This document shows positions 32,593 through 41,386 of a stretch of 64,000 nucleotides of DNA, one piece after another. The position numbers were made by a program, and so were the translations under genes. Origin of the DNA: Trujillonella humicola (GTDB lineage Bacteria > Actinomycetota > Actinomycetes > Mycobacteriales > Geodermatophilaceae). The notes beneath the pieces are model-generated. The model had not been told where the DNA came from. It saw only the letters and a program-made list of their open reading frames with translations, and made no database searches. Numbering within the stretch: the stretch's first letter is position 1; each line of letters starts with the position of its first letter. The stretch is taken from the NCBI RefSeq assembly GCF_046233715.1, contig NZ_JBJNRJ010000008.1:71581-135580 (forward strand). Direction: 5' to 3'.

Positions 32593-32730
32593 GGGCAGAA
32601 CTGCACTTCTGCACTGGGCAGAACTGCACTTCTGCACGGGGCAGAAGTGCACTTCTGCACGGGGCAGAAGTGCACTTCTGCACGGGGCAGAAGTGCACTT
32701 CTGCACGGGGCAGAAGTGCAGTTCTGCCCC
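32593..32730. repeat. Six tandem 23-bp palindromic units between converging genes
   Basis: Six head-to-tail 23-base units start at 32593, 32616, 32639, 32662, 32685 and 32708. Units 3-5 contain the perfect 18-bp palindrome GCAGAAGTGCACTTCTGC. Units 1 and 2 have AACTGCACTT and unit 6 has AAGTGCAGTT, so the array as a whole is nearly its own reverse complement. It fills the gap between the small membrane gene (ends 32560) and scpB (ends 32750). It can form multiple hairpins and may act as bidirectional terminator, protein-binding array or REP-type element. It does not code: all apparent reading frames are repeats of the unit. Confidence 0.95.
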
Positions 32731-32749
32731 CGGTGGGGAGAGGACGGCG

Positions 32750-33568
32750 TCAGTGCGCGTCGGGGTGCTCGAGGAGGAGGGACGCCGTCTCCGGCAGCAG
32801 CGGCCCCAGGTCGGGCAGCTCGGTCAGGCTCGCGAGCCCGAGCCGCTCGAGGAACAACGGCGTGGTGCCGTAGAGGCCCCCGCCGGAGTCGGGGTCGCTG
32901 CCCACCTCGTGCACCAGCCCGCGGGCCAGCAACGTGCGCATCACGCCGTCGACCCCCACGCCGCGGATCGCGGCGATCCGCGCCCGGGTGACCGGCTGCC
33001 GGTAGGCGATGACGGCGAGGGTCTCCAGCGCGGCCTGGGTGAGGCGGCTGCCGCGGCCGTGGCCGAGGTAGCGCTCGACGACCCCGGCGTGCTCCTCCCG
33101 GGTGTAGAGGCGCCAGCCCTCGCCCACCTGCCGCAGGGTGATGCCGGCGCCGCGGCGGTCGTAGTCCTCGGCCAGCTCGGCCAGCGCCCGCCGGGCCCGG
33201 TCGACCGGGCAGCGCAGGGACGCCGCCAGCGTCTCCTCGTCCACCGGGCCGTCCAGCACGAACAGCAGGGCCTCGAGCCCGCCCCGCAGCGTCGCCGGGT
33301 CCACCTCCTCGACCGGCTCCCGCTCCTGCTCCGGCTCCGGCTCCGGCTCGGGCATGCCCGGCAGGGGCAGCAGCGCCTCCTCGACCGGCACGGGTGGCGG
33401 CTCCTCCGCCTGGGGGGGCGGTCGCTCGGCGACGCGCGCGGCCAGCTCGGCGGCCACGGCGTCCCAGACGGCGGGGTCCTCGTCCCGGTCCTCGGCCACC
33501 TCCCGGGTCGCGGCGAGCTCGGCGGCCAGGGCGTCCCAGGAGACGGGCCGCCGCTCCTCCTCGCTCAC
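32750..33568 (-). CDS. scpB: Segregation and condensation protein B
   Basis: 272-residue kleisin-interacting winged-helix protein of the Smc-ScpAB condensin. The conserved part begins near residue 93 (LRGGLEALLFVLDGPV) and includes the AYRQPVTRARIAAIRGVGVDGV motif near residue 190 and YGTTPLFLERLGL near the C-terminus. The N-terminal 90 residues are acidic, Pro/Glu-rich and probably disordered, longer than in most ScpB proteins. The GTG at 33568 overlaps the scpA stop (GTGA). Confidence 0.95.
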   Translation of the reverse strand: MSEEERRPVSWDALAAELAATREVAEDRDEDPAVWDAVAAELAARVAERPPPQAEEPPPVPVEEALLPLPGMPEPEPEPEQEREPVEEVDPATLRGGLEALLFVLDGPVDEETLAASLRCPVDRARRALAELAEDYDRRGAGITLRQVGEGWRLYTREEHAGVVERYLGHGRGSRLTQAALETLAVIAYRQPVTRARIAAIRGVGVDGVMRTLLARGLVHEVGSDPDSGGGLYGTTPLFLERLGLASLTELPDLGPLLPETASLLLEHPDAH

Positions 33569-34371
33569 CGGTCCTCCTCCCCGTCGGTCCCGCCGTCCTC
33601 GCCCGGCGGCACGGGCAGCGTCGCGCCCACCCACCGCACGTGCAGCTCGCCCAGCGGCGTGAGCTGGTCGAAGACCACCCGCTGCTGACGGTAGAGCTCC
33701 AGCAGCGCGAGGAAGCGGGCGACCACCTCGAGGGTGTGCTCGCAGTCCGCCGTCAGCGCGCGGAAGCTCGCCGTCCCCGCCTCCGCCAGCCGGTTGCGGA
33801 CGGCGAGCAGCTGCTCGGCCATGCTGACCGGCGGCGCGTGCAGGTGGCCGACGCCGACCGTCGGCGGCGCCTGGGGGGTGAGCACGCGGGTGGCCAGCGC
33901 CGCGAACTGCTCCGGCGTCACGCCGAGGAGCACCTCGGGCGTCTGCTCGGCGAACCGGGGGTCGGGTCCGGCGTCGCGGCCGTAGCGGAGGACAGCGCCG
34001 GCCTCTCGCTCGCGGAGGAACGCGGCGGCCTCCTTGTAGGCGCGGTACTGCAGCAGCCGGGCGAAGAGCAGGTCGCGGGCCTCGAGCAGCTCGAGGTCGT
34101 CCTCGTCCTCGACGTCGGCGGCGGGCAGCAACCGGGCGGCCTTCAGGTCGAGCAGGGTCGCGGCGACGACGAGGAACTCGCTGGCCTGGTCGAGGTCCAG
34201 CTCGTTCCCGAGCGCGCGCAGGTGGGCGATGAACTCGTCGGTGACCTGGGAGAGCGCGATCTCGGTGACGTCGAGGCGGTGCTTGGCGATCAGCTGCAGG
34301 AGCAGGTCGAACGGGCCCTCGAAGTTGGTCAGCCGGACGGTGAACCGCCCGGCCGCCCGCTCCTCGGTCAC
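33565..34371 (-). CDS. scpA: Segregation and condensation protein A
   Basis: 268-residue kleisin subunit of bacterial condensin. The signature NFEGPFDLLLQLIAKHRLDVTEI is near residue 16, split here over the well-known first helix, and EFLVVAATLLDLKAARLLP follows. The GTG at 34371 lies exactly seven bases after a TAGGGT -10-like box (34384-34379), so the transcript may be leaderless. Downstream scpB is coupled by a GTGA overlap. Order parA-x-scpA-scpB-rluB matches M. tuberculosis Rv1708-Rv1711. Confidence 0.95.
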   Translation of the reverse strand: MTEERAAGRFTVRLTNFEGPFDLLLQLIAKHRLDVTEIALSQVTDEFIAHLRALGNELDLDQASEFLVVAATLLDLKAARLLPAADVEDEDDLELLEARDLLFARLLQYRAYKEAAAFLREREAGAVLRYGRDAGPDPRFAEQTPEVLLGVTPEQFAALATRVLTPQAPPTVGVGHLHAPPVSMAEQLLAVRNRLAEAGTASFRALTADCEHTLEVVARFLALLELYRQQRVVFDQLTPLGELHVRWVGATLPVPPGEDGGTDGEEDR

Positions 34372-34457
34372 GGGAGCGACCCTAATGACCGGTCGGCGTG
34401 CGCAGGGGTGCAGGCCGGCAGGCGCGGACCGCACCTGTCCGCACGACGTCGACGCGG

Positions 34458-34973
34458 TCAGCGACCCTTCAGCCGGCGGACCAGCACCGAGTCCTCGCCG
34501 GACTCGGCGAGGTCGGCCAGCAGCACCGCGATGGCCTCGCGCACGATCCGGCCGCGGTCGGCGGCCACCCCGTGCTGCGCGCGCAGGGTGAGCCGCGCGC
34601 TCTCCAGGGCCAGCAGCTCGTCGGCCGAGATGTAGACCGTGATCTTTTCGTCGTGCTTCGTCCGCTCCGCGCGCACGGCCTTCCCGCGGGTCCGCGGCGC
34701 CTGGGGGGCCAGGGTCGGCGCGGGCGGGGCCGACGTCCGGTAGGAGGCCAGCGGGTCGGCGTCGGCGCCGGCCGGGACCAGGGTCAGCCCGGGGATGGCC
34801 TCCTCGACGCCGGGCACCGACGCGGTGCGCCGCGGCGCGGCGGCCGGGCTGCGCAGCGCCGGGGAACTCGTGGTCGCCGCGACGCTGGGCAGCTCGGTGA
34901 CCTCGGCCGCCGGCGGGGTGTCGGTGCGCCGGAACAGCTCGGAGGCGCCGGGCAGGACGGGACGCCGTGTCAC
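34458..34973 (-). CDS. Ribbon-helix-helix-like protein coupled to ParA
   Basis: 171-residue protein. Residues 1-105 are Pro/Ala-rich and low in complexity; residues from about 108 look like a ribbon-helix-helix DNA-binding domain: a strand KITVYISADEL, then helix LALESARLTLRAQ and helix GRIVREAIAVLLADL. The GTG start overlaps the stop of the ParA-type ATPase (GTGA), so the two are made together and may act as an ATPase with its DNA-binding partner. I do not recognise a named family; function is inferred from fold and context. Confidence 0.7.
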   Translation of the reverse strand: MTRRPVLPGASELFRRTDTPPAAEVTELPSVAATTSSPALRSPAAAPRRTASVPGVEEAIPGLTLVPAGADADPLASYRTSAPPAPTLAPQAPRTRGKAVRAERTKHDEKITVYISADELLALESARLTLRAQHGVAADRGRIVREAIAVLLADLAESGEDSVLVRRLKGR

Positions 34974-35890
34974 AGTGCGATGACCTCCTTCGCCAGGTCG
35001 CGGAAGGCCGCGGCGCCCGACGACGTCGGCGCCCAGGTGGTGATGGGCTGGCCGGCGACGGTCGTCTCGGGGAATCGCACGGTGCGGTGGATGACGGTCT
35101 GGAACACGGTGTCGCCGAAGGCCTCGACCACCCGGCTGAACACCTCGCGGCAGTGCACCGTGCGGGTGTCGTACATCGTGGCGAGGATCCCGGAGATCTC
35201 CAGCTCGGGGTTGAGCCGCTCCTTGACCTTCTCGATGGTGTCCACGAGCAGCGCCACGCCGCGCAGGGAGAAGAACTCGCACTCCAGCGGGATGATGACG
35301 CCCTGCGCGGCGGTGAGGGCGTTCACGGTCAGCAGGCCGAGCGAGGGCTGGCAGTCGATGAGGACGTAGTCGTACTCGTCGCGCACGTCGGCGAGCACGC
35401 GCAGCAGCGTCTGCTCGCGGGCCACCTCGCTGACCAGCTGCACCTCGGCCGCCGAGAGGTCGATGTTGCTCGGCACGAGGTCCAGGCCCGGGATGTCGGT
35501 GGGCACTCGGACGTCGGCGAGGCTGGTGCGCCGCTCCATGAGGGCGTTGTAGATCGTGCGGTCGAGGTGCTGCGCCGGCACGCCGAGGCCCACCGAGAGC
35601 GCGCCCTGCGGGTCGAGGTCCACCAGCAGCACCTTGCGGCCGTGCTCGACCAGCGCCGCGCCGAGGTTGATCGTCGACGTCGTCTTGCCGACGCCGCCCT
35701 TCTGGTTGCACATCGCGATGACGCGCGCGGGGCCGTGCTGGGTGAGCGGCCGGGGCTCGGGCAGCGGGCGCTGGCGGGCGCGGGCCGGGTCCTGCTTCGA
35801 GGCGGCCCCGCCCATGACCTCACCGCCCGGGTCGGGCTCGATGTCGCGCGGGCGCGCGACGGCGGGGGCCGCGTCCCCTCGGATCGCCAT
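34970..35890 (-). CDS. ParA/Soj-family ATPase
   Basis: 306-residue P-loop ATPase. The deviant Walker A is NQKGGVGKTT near residue 60, Walker A' DLDPQGALS near residue 88, and Walker B-like VLIDCQPSLG near residue 165. The ATG at 35890 is chosen because the upstream extension is low-complexity. It matches the position of Rv1708 (orphan ParA next to scpA), so it is probably not the chromosomal parAB segregation ATPase near the origin. It is coupled to the ribbon-helix-helix gene downstream. Confidence 0.92.
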   Translation of the reverse strand: MAIRGDAAPAVARPRDIEPDPGGEVMGGAASKQDPARARQRPLPEPRPLTQHGPARVIAMCNQKGGVGKTTSTINLGAALVEHGRKVLLVDLDPQGALSVGLGVPAQHLDRTIYNALMERRTSLADVRVPTDIPGLDLVPSNIDLSAAEVQLVSEVAREQTLLRVLADVRDEYDYVLIDCQPSLGLLTVNALTAAQGVIIPLECEFFSLRGVALLVDTIEKVKERLNPELEISGILATMYDTRTVHCREVFSRVVEAFGDTVFQTVIHRTVRFPETTVAGQPITTWAPTSSGAAAFRDLAKEVIAL

Positions 35891-36103
35891 GGTCGGTGTC
35901 GCCTCCAGCTCCGGCCCGGACCGGCGCGGCGCGCCGGATGCGGTCTTCCCCACCGCTCGGGTGACCCGACGGTAGGGAGTCGGGGAGCGATCACCCAGGA
36001 GGCACGCCGAGACCGCGGCCCGGATGTCTAGTGATGACAACACAGCTGCATCACCGCCCGGACCCAACCGACGAGAGTTGTCAGAGAGGGCCGTTGGCCG
36101 TTG

Positions 36104-37090
36104 TCAGGTCAACGCTCGCGGGTGGCTGGTCGCGTACACCTCGCGCAGCCGGTCGACGGTCACCAGCGTGTACACCTGCGTCGTCGTCACCGACGCGTGC
36201 CCGAGCAGCTCCTGGACCACCCGCACGTCCGCGCCGCCGTCGAGCAGATGCGTGGCGAAGCTGTGCCGCAGGGTGTGCGGCGAGACGTCCTCGACCGGGA
36301 TCCCGGCCCGTTCGGCGGCCGTGCGCAGGATCGACCAGGCGCTCTGCCGCGACAGCGACCCGCCCCGGGCGTTGAGGAACAGCGCACCGGCGCGGCCGCG
36401 CGCCGTGCCGGCGAGCGCCAGAGCCGGCCGAGCTCGGACGAGGTAGTCCTCGACGGCGCGCAGTGCGTAGCTCCCGACCGGCACCACCCGCTGCTTGCCA
36501 CCCTTGCCGGCCAGCCGGACGGCGGCCTGGCCGCGGTCGAGGTCGTCGACCGCCAGCCCGACGACCTCGGAGATGCGCGCGCCGGTGCCGTACAGCAGTT
36601 CCAGCAGCGCCCGGTCGCGCAGGCCGCGCGGTCCCTCGAGCGCGCCGGCGGCCTCGATGAGCGCCACCACCGTCTCGACCGGCAGCGCCTTGGGCAGCCG
36701 CCGCGCCGGAGCCGGCGGGCGGACCTCCGCGGCCACGTCGTCGGGCACCAGCCCGTCGAGGGCGGCGAAGCGGTGCAGCCCCCGGACGGCGACCACCGCG
36801 CGCGCGGCGGAGGTCGCCGACAGCGGCGGGTGCTCGTCGTCCCCGCGGCGGAGGGCGGCGAGGAACGCCGCGACGTCGGACTCGGCCACCTCCTCCAGCC
36901 CGCGCACACCCGCGCCGGCGAGGAACGCCGTGTAGCGACGCAGGTCGCGGCGGTAGGAGGTGATGGTGTTGGCGGCCAGGCCGCGCTCGACGGTGAGGTG
37001 GTCGAGGTAGCCGGCGACCGCGCGCTCGAGCGCACGCGGGACCTCGGGCGCCGGGACGGCGGGGGCAGCAGCAGGCAGCGTGCCGGTCAG
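36104..37090 (-). CDS. xerD: Site-specific tyrosine recombinase XerD
   Basis: About 328 residues. The N-terminal SAM-like core-binding domain (YLDHLTVERGLAANTI-x-SY) is followed by the catalytic domain with LYGTGARISE (first Arg), HTLRHSFATHLL (His-x2-Arg) and LGHASVTTTQVYTLV (His/Tyr nucleophile). With XerC it resolves chromosome dimers at dif. The best start is unusual: a CTG at 37090 that overlaps the ald stop as CTGA; no ATG, GTG or TTG lies in the right place, so the start is uncertain. Synteny with Rv1701 argues against a mobile integrase. Confidence 0.9.
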   Translation of the reverse strand: MTGTLPAAAPAVPAPEVPRALERAVAGYLDHLTVERGLAANTITSYRRDLRRYTAFLAGAGVRGLEEVAESDVAAFLAALRRGDDEHPPLSATSAARAVVAVRGLHRFAALDGLVPDDVAAEVRPPAPARRLPKALPVETVVALIEAAGALEGPRGLRDRALLELLYGTGARISEVVGLAVDDLDRGQAAVRLAGKGGKQRVVPVGSYALRAVEDYLVRARPALALAGTARGRAGALFLNARGGSLSRQSAWSILRTAAERAGIPVEDVSPHTLRHSFATHLLDGGADVRVVQELLGHASVTTTQVYTLVTVDRLREVYATSHPRALT

Positions 37091-38202
37091 ACGAGCACCT
37101 CCTCCAGGCCGACGGCGGTCAGTCCGTGGGCCTCGGCGACCTCGGGCAGGACGACCTGCCCGGCCACCACGTTCACGCCGTGGGCCAGCGCCCGGTCGCC
37201 CCGCACCGCCGCCGCCGTCCCCTCCCCGGCGAGCGTCAGCACGTAGGGGAGCGTGACGTTGGTCAGCGCGTGGGTCGAGGTGTTGGGCACCGCGCCCGGC
37301 ATGTTCGCCACGCAGTAGAACACCGATCCGTGCACGCGGAAGGTCGGCGCGTCGTGCGTGGTGGGACGGGATCCCTCGAAGCAGCCGCCCTGGTCCACGG
37401 CGATGTCGACCAGCACCGAGCCGGGCTTCATGCGCGCGACGACGTCGTCGGTGACCAGCTTCGGCGCCCGGGCGCCGGGGACCAGCACCGCGCCGATCAC
37501 CAGGTCGGCGTCCAGCACCGCGCGTTCGACCTCGTAGGCGTTGGAGGTCACCGTCTGCAGGTGCCCCTGGTAGATGCGGTCGGCGGCGCGCAGCTTGTCG
37601 ACGTCGCGGTCGAGCACGATCACCTCCGCCTGCATCCCCAGGGCGATGGCGGCCGCGTTCATCCCGGCCACCCCCGCCCCGAGGACGACGACCTTGGCCG
37701 CGTACACCCCCGGCGCACCGCCGAGCAGCACCCCGCGCCCGCCGTGCGCCCGCTCCAGCGCGTGCGCCCCCACCTGCGGGGCCATCCGTCCGGCGACCTC
37801 CGACATCGGCGCCAGCAGCGGCAGCCGGCCGTCGGCGGTCTGCACGGTCTCGTAGGCGATCGCCGTGGTCCCGGAGGCGACCAGCGCCTCGGTGCACTCC
37901 CGGGAGGCGGCCAGGTGCAGGTAGGTGAACAACGTCTGCCCGGCCCGCAGCCGCCCGTACTCCTCGGCGACCGGCTCCTTGACCTTCAGCAGCAGGTCGG
38001 CGTCGGCCCACACGTCGTCGGCCTCGGCCACGATCCGCGCCCCGGCGCCGGCCAGGTCCTCGTCGGGGATCGAGGAGCCCTCCCCCGCGCCACGCTCGAC
38101 GAGCACCTCGTGGCCGGCCCGGGTCAGCTCGTGCACCCCGGCGGGGGTGAGCGCCACCCGGTACTCGTGGTTCTTGATCTCTCGGGGGACCCCGACGCGC
38201 AT
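37087..38202 (-). CDS. ald: Alanine dehydrogenase
   Basis: 371-residue NAD-dependent enzyme that interconverts L-alanine and pyruvate plus ammonia. The N-terminus MRVGVPREIKNHEYRVALTP is diagnostic, the Rossmann motif VVLGAGVAGMNAA is near residue 170, and DQGGCFEGSRPTTH marks the C-terminal domain. ATG at 38202. It is co-directional with xerD, whose frame begins at the ald stop. Confidence 0.97.
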   Translation of the reverse strand: MRVGVPREIKNHEYRVALTPAGVHELTRAGHEVLVERGAGEGSSIPDEDLAGAGARIVAEADDVWADADLLLKVKEPVAEEYGRLRAGQTLFTYLHLAASRECTEALVASGTTAIAYETVQTADGRLPLLAPMSEVAGRMAPQVGAHALERAHGGRGVLLGGAPGVYAAKVVVLGAGVAGMNAAAIALGMQAEVIVLDRDVDKLRAADRIYQGHLQTVTSNAYEVERAVLDADLVIGAVLVPGARAPKLVTDDVVARMKPGSVLVDIAVDQGGCFEGSRPTTHDAPTFRVHGSVFYCVANMPGAVPNTSTHALTNVTLPYVLTLAGEGTAAAVRGDRALAHGVNVVAGQVVLPEVAEAHGLTAVGLEEVLV

Positions 38203-38320
38203 CCTCGGCTCCGGTCCGGCCGGGACCGGCGAGGTCGTCGGGGTCAGCGGCCTGGGTCGTGGCGCCCCGGTCGGGAGCGCTCGGGCCGGAGTCTAGGCAC
38301 GGCCGCGGCCGACGCCGGGC

Positions 38321-38338
38321 CGGTCCTGGTCAGGACCG
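38321..38338 (-). terminator. Short hairpin at the acyltransferase stop
   Basis: An 8-bp perfect stem (CGGTCCTG with CAGGACCG) with a two-base loop covers the stop codon of the acyltransferase gene. It could attenuate transcription into ald; the evidence is only the symmetry. Confidence 0.35.
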
Positions 38339-39673
38339 CCCGGTCCCCCGGTGTGCCGACGCGCCACGGGTGGCCGCGGTGATCGCTGCGAGCCCCAGCG
38401 CGTACGCCGCCAGCCCGGGGAGCGGGAGACCGGCCGGGCCGTCGGTGCTCAGCCCGTCCACGGTGAGCAGGGCAAGCCCGGCACAGCAGCTCGCGACGCC
38501 GAGCGCCACCCCCGCGAGCCGGGCACCCGAGGAGGGCGGCGGCCGCCGCTGCCGTGGCACCCGCTCGAACCGGGCCACCAGCGCCACGACGCCCGCGAGC
38601 AGCACGGCGCAGGCGAGCACCCACACCGGCCGCAGCGCGAACCACTGCGCGGAGGCGGGCTCGGGCTGCGGGAACAGCCCGGTGCCGTACAGCAGCAGGC
38701 CCGCGGCGACGACGGGCACCATGTGCCAGAGGAAGACCGACAGGATGACCCCGTTGAGCGCCACCGTCGCCAGCCAGACGCGCGGCCGGTGCGCCAGCCG
38801 GTCCAGCGCCCGGCAGGCGAGCAGCACCAGCCCGGCCTGGGTGAGCCCCAGCGCCAGGAGCGCCAGCGACGGTGGTGCGGTGTTGTGGAACTCGTCGCCC
38901 GGGACGTTCACCATGCTGACCGGGTACGGCCCGAGCGCCACCAGGCCCACCAGGACGGCCAGCCCGCCACCGGCCAGCAGGGCCGGCGGCCACGGGGACC
39001 CGGTCAGCCGGCCGCTGTGCCACGCGACCCCCAGGGCCAGCAGGCACAGCCACACCAGGACGAAGTTGAGCAGCTCCACCGCCGGCACCCCCGCGGACAG
39101 CCGCAGGACGTCGACCACGGCGGCCGCGCCGGCCAGTGCCGCCGGGACCCCGAGCCCGTACCGCTCGTCGGCCTGCACCACCAGCGGTGTCAGCGCGGTC
39201 AGCGCCAGGTACACGGCGAGGAACCACAGCGCGATGCCGGCCACCCAGCCCGCGGTCGCCACCAGCTCCGGATCGACGCCGGCCAGCCGGGCGAGCGCGG
39301 CCGCGGAGACGGCGACGAGCAGGAAGGCGGTGGTGGGCCGCAGCAGCCGGCGCAGCCGGCCGTCCAGCCAGCGCAACCCGTCCTGCCCCGAGCGCCGGGC
39401 GCTGATCCAGGCTGCGGCGCCGGCGTAGCCGCCGACGAGGAAGAACAGCGGCATCACCTGGAACACCCAGGTCATCGGCTGCGCCGGCGGCCAGATGCCG
39501 AGCAGGTTCACGCCGCTCAGCGTGCCGTCGTCGCCCAACCGGACCACGACGACCAGCCAGTGACCGAGGACGACGAACAGGATGGCGGCCGCACGCACCA
39601 GGTCGACGACCCGGTTGCGGCCGGGGGGCGTGCGGGCGGCGAGCTCGTGCACCCGCCCTGTGCTGCGCGGCAT
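38330..39673 (-). CDS. Acyltransferase 3 family membrane protein
   Basis: 447-residue integral membrane protein with about ten hydrophobic segments. The N-terminus RNRVVDLVRAAAILFVVLGHW has the R-x10-H arrangement typical of the acyltransferase-3 (AT3) family, which O-acylates exported glycans and other envelope molecules; WPPAQPMTWVFQVMPLFFLVGGYAG is the usual second block. ATG at 39673. The acceptor is unknown. It is divergent from the membrane gene at 39871. Confidence 0.85.
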   Translation of the reverse strand: MPRSTGRVHELAARTPPGRNRVVDLVRAAAILFVVLGHWLVVVVRLGDDGTLSGVNLLGIWPPAQPMTWVFQVMPLFFLVGGYAGAAAWISARRSGQDGLRWLDGRLRRLLRPTTAFLLVAVSAAALARLAGVDPELVATAGWVAGIALWFLAVYLALTALTPLVVQADERYGLGVPAALAGAAAVVDVLRLSAGVPAVELLNFVLVWLCLLALGVAWHSGRLTGSPWPPALLAGGGLAVLVGLVALGPYPVSMVNVPGDEFHNTAPPSLALLALGLTQAGLVLLACRALDRLAHRPRVWLATVALNGVILSVFLWHMVPVVAAGLLLYGTGLFPQPEPASAQWFALRPVWVLACAVLLAGVVALVARFERVPRQRRPPPSSGARLAGVALGVASCCAGLALLTVDGLSTDGPAGLPLPGLAAYALGLAAITAATRGASAHRGTGRS

Positions 39674-39870
39674 GACGGCCCTCCAGACGAGGCGCCCGAC
39701 CTCGCCCGGACCTCATCCGGACGTCGACGCGGCGCCGCTTCGACGGTCCTCGTGCCCCCTCCATGCTCCCAGGTCTGCCGGGCCCTGCCCGATCTGCCCG
39801 GGAGCGCCAGGTGACCGACCATGGCTCTGGCCCCTCCCGGCCACCCGCACGCCTTCCCCCGGAGGACCCC

Positions 39871-40515
39871 ATGCGCCTGTACGCCGACCATCCCCCTCTG
39901 CGGCTGCGCCAGCTCGCCGCGGACGCGGGCATGCTGGCCTGGGCCGTGCTGTGGGTGCTCGTGGCCCGGGCGGTGCACGGCGCGGTGCTGGCGCTGGCCG
40001 GACCGGGCGAGGCGGTCGAGTCCCTCGGCACCTCGGTCGCCGACAGCATGGGTTCCGCGGCCGAGGCCGCCGGGGACGTGCCGGTGGTCGGCGACGAGCT
40101 GGCGGCGCCGTTCGGCGCGCTCGGCTCGGCCGGGGCCTCGGTGAGCGGCGCGGGCCGGTCGGCCCAGGACGCCGTCGGCACCCTGGCCTTCTGGCTGGCC
40201 GTGGTCCTCGTCGTCCTCCCGGTGGGCTGGCTGCTCCTGCGCTGGCTGCCCTCGCGGCTGGCCTGGGCGCGGGAGGCCGCGGCGGTCTCCCGGCTGCTGG
40301 CCGCCCCGGACGCCGATCTGGCGTTCCTCGCCGCGCGGGCGGTGGCCACCGCTCCCCTGCCCCGGCTGGCCGCCCTCCCGCCGGGCACCGGCGGGAGCTG
40401 GCGGGCCGGGGACCCCGCGGCGACCCGGCTGCTCGCCTCGCTGGAGGCCGGCCGGCTGGGACTGCGCCTGCCCGCACCGGAGCGGGCGGGCTCCGGGGCG
40501 ACGGCCCCGCTCTGA
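39871..40515 (+). CDS. Membrane protein of unknown function
   Basis: 214-residue protein starting MRLYADHPPLRLRQL at 39871 with GGAGG at 39861-39865. It has two strong transmembrane stretches (about residues 18-45 and 100-122) separated by a Gly/Ala/Ser-rich extracytoplasmic-looking loop, and a cytoplasmic C-terminal helical domain. I do not recognise the family. Upstream (39674-39870) only the ribosome-binding site was identified. Confidence 0.7.
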   Translation: MRLYADHPPLRLRQLAADAGMLAWAVLWVLVARAVHGAVLALAGPGEAVESLGTSVADSMGSAAEAAGDVPVVGDELAAPFGALGSAGASVSGAGRSAQDAVGTLAFWLAVVLVVLPVGWLLLRWLPSRLAWAREAAAVSRLLAAPDADLAFLAARAVATAPLPRLAALPPGTGGSWRAGDPAATRLLASLEAGRLGLRLPAPERAGSGATAPL

Positions 40516-40666
40516 GCCGCGCCGGCCCCGCACGCAGCGGTCCTGCGGCTCGGCTCAACACCGGGGCACCCGGTGCCGATGGGTTCGACAGCCTCGGCCC
40601 CGGTGCAGGGGCCCGCCGCGAACGAGCGAGCGGCGGGAGCACCGTGGTCCTTGCTCGGAGGTGGGG

Positions 40667-41386
40667 ATGGGACAGGCGCGACGGCGCGGTCGCGGGCCGG
40701 TGCGACGGCGGTCCGCCCGCCGCCGGCGTCCGCTCGCCTCCACCGCCGGCACCGCGGTCGCCGTCCTCGCGGTCGGGCTCGTCGTGGCGGCGGCGCCGGC
40801 GACGGAGCTGGCCGCCCAGCTCACCGCCTCGTGGTCCCCGTTCCGCGACGCCGGCACGCTGGTCGACGCCGTGCCGCAGGTCCCGCGGGTGCCCCAGGTG
40901 CCGGGGCCGGGGAGCGGGATCGTCGATCCCGAGCCGCAGGTCACCGTCCCCGGGATCGCCGTGCCCGTCCCCCGCGACGTCGACCTGGAGATCGTGCCGC
41001 CGGTGGTGCCGCGCGGCGTGATCCCCGAGTTCGAGCCACCGCCGGCGACGTGCGGCGGGTACAGCAGCCCCCGGCGGATCCTGCCCGGGGTCGTGCCCGG
41101 CCCCGGGTCGGCCACGCTGAGCTGGATGGCCGACAGCGACAACAGCACCGTCCGCGGCTACCGGGTGCAGGCGGTGAGCCAGGTGCTGACCACCGGCACC
41201 CAGCCCGACCCCCCGCAGGCCCTCGCCGGCCAGCGCGACGACTGCGGCGAGGTGACCGCGACGATCGGGGGCCTGACCCGCGGCGTGCCCTACGTGTTCT
41301 GGCTCGAGGAGCAGGTCTGGGACGAGCGGGCCCAGCGGATGCGGTACCTGCACGTCGGCACGACCGACCCCGTCCTCATCCCCTAG
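40667..41386 (+). CDS. Secreted or membrane-anchored protein with fibronectin-type-III-like domain
   Basis: 239-residue protein. A very basic N-terminus (Arg-rich, residues 3-24) and a hydrophobic stretch TAGTAVAVLAVGLVVAAAPA form a long signal or anchor. A Pro/Val-rich linker with repeated PQVP and VPG follows, then a domain from about residue 130 with SATLSWMADSDNSTVRGYRVQ and GLTRGVPYVFWL, which resembles a fibronectin type III fold. The stop codon TAG overlaps the stop of the converging NUDIX gene and abuts the long inverted repeat. Function unknown, perhaps cell-surface. Confidence 0.7.
   Translation: MGQARRRGRGPVRRRSARRRRPLASTAGTAVAVLAVGLVVAAAPATELAAQLTASWSPFRDAGTLVDAVPQVPRVPQVPGPGSGIVDPEPQVTVPGIAVPVPRDVDLEIVPPVVPRGVIPEFEPPPATCGGYSSPRRILPGVVPGPGSATLSWMADSDNSTVRGYRVQAVSQVLTTGTQPDPPQALAGQRDDCGEVTATIGGLTRGVPYVFWLEEQVWDERAQRMRYLHVGTTDPVLIP

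Noticed and set aside
32593..32730. CRISPR array
   Set aside because: The units are directly adjacent without variable spacers, are only 23 bp long, and no cas genes are nearby.
32600..32730. Short frames encoding repeated Cys/Thr/Ser-rich peptides within the array
   Set aside because: They are translations of the tandem repeat in all frames and both strands and lack start context.
36104..37090. Integrase of a mobile element
   Set aside because: The tyrosine recombinase lies in the conserved ald/parA/scpAB neighbourhood at the xerD position known from mycobacteria, and no attachment-site repeats or phage genes surround it.
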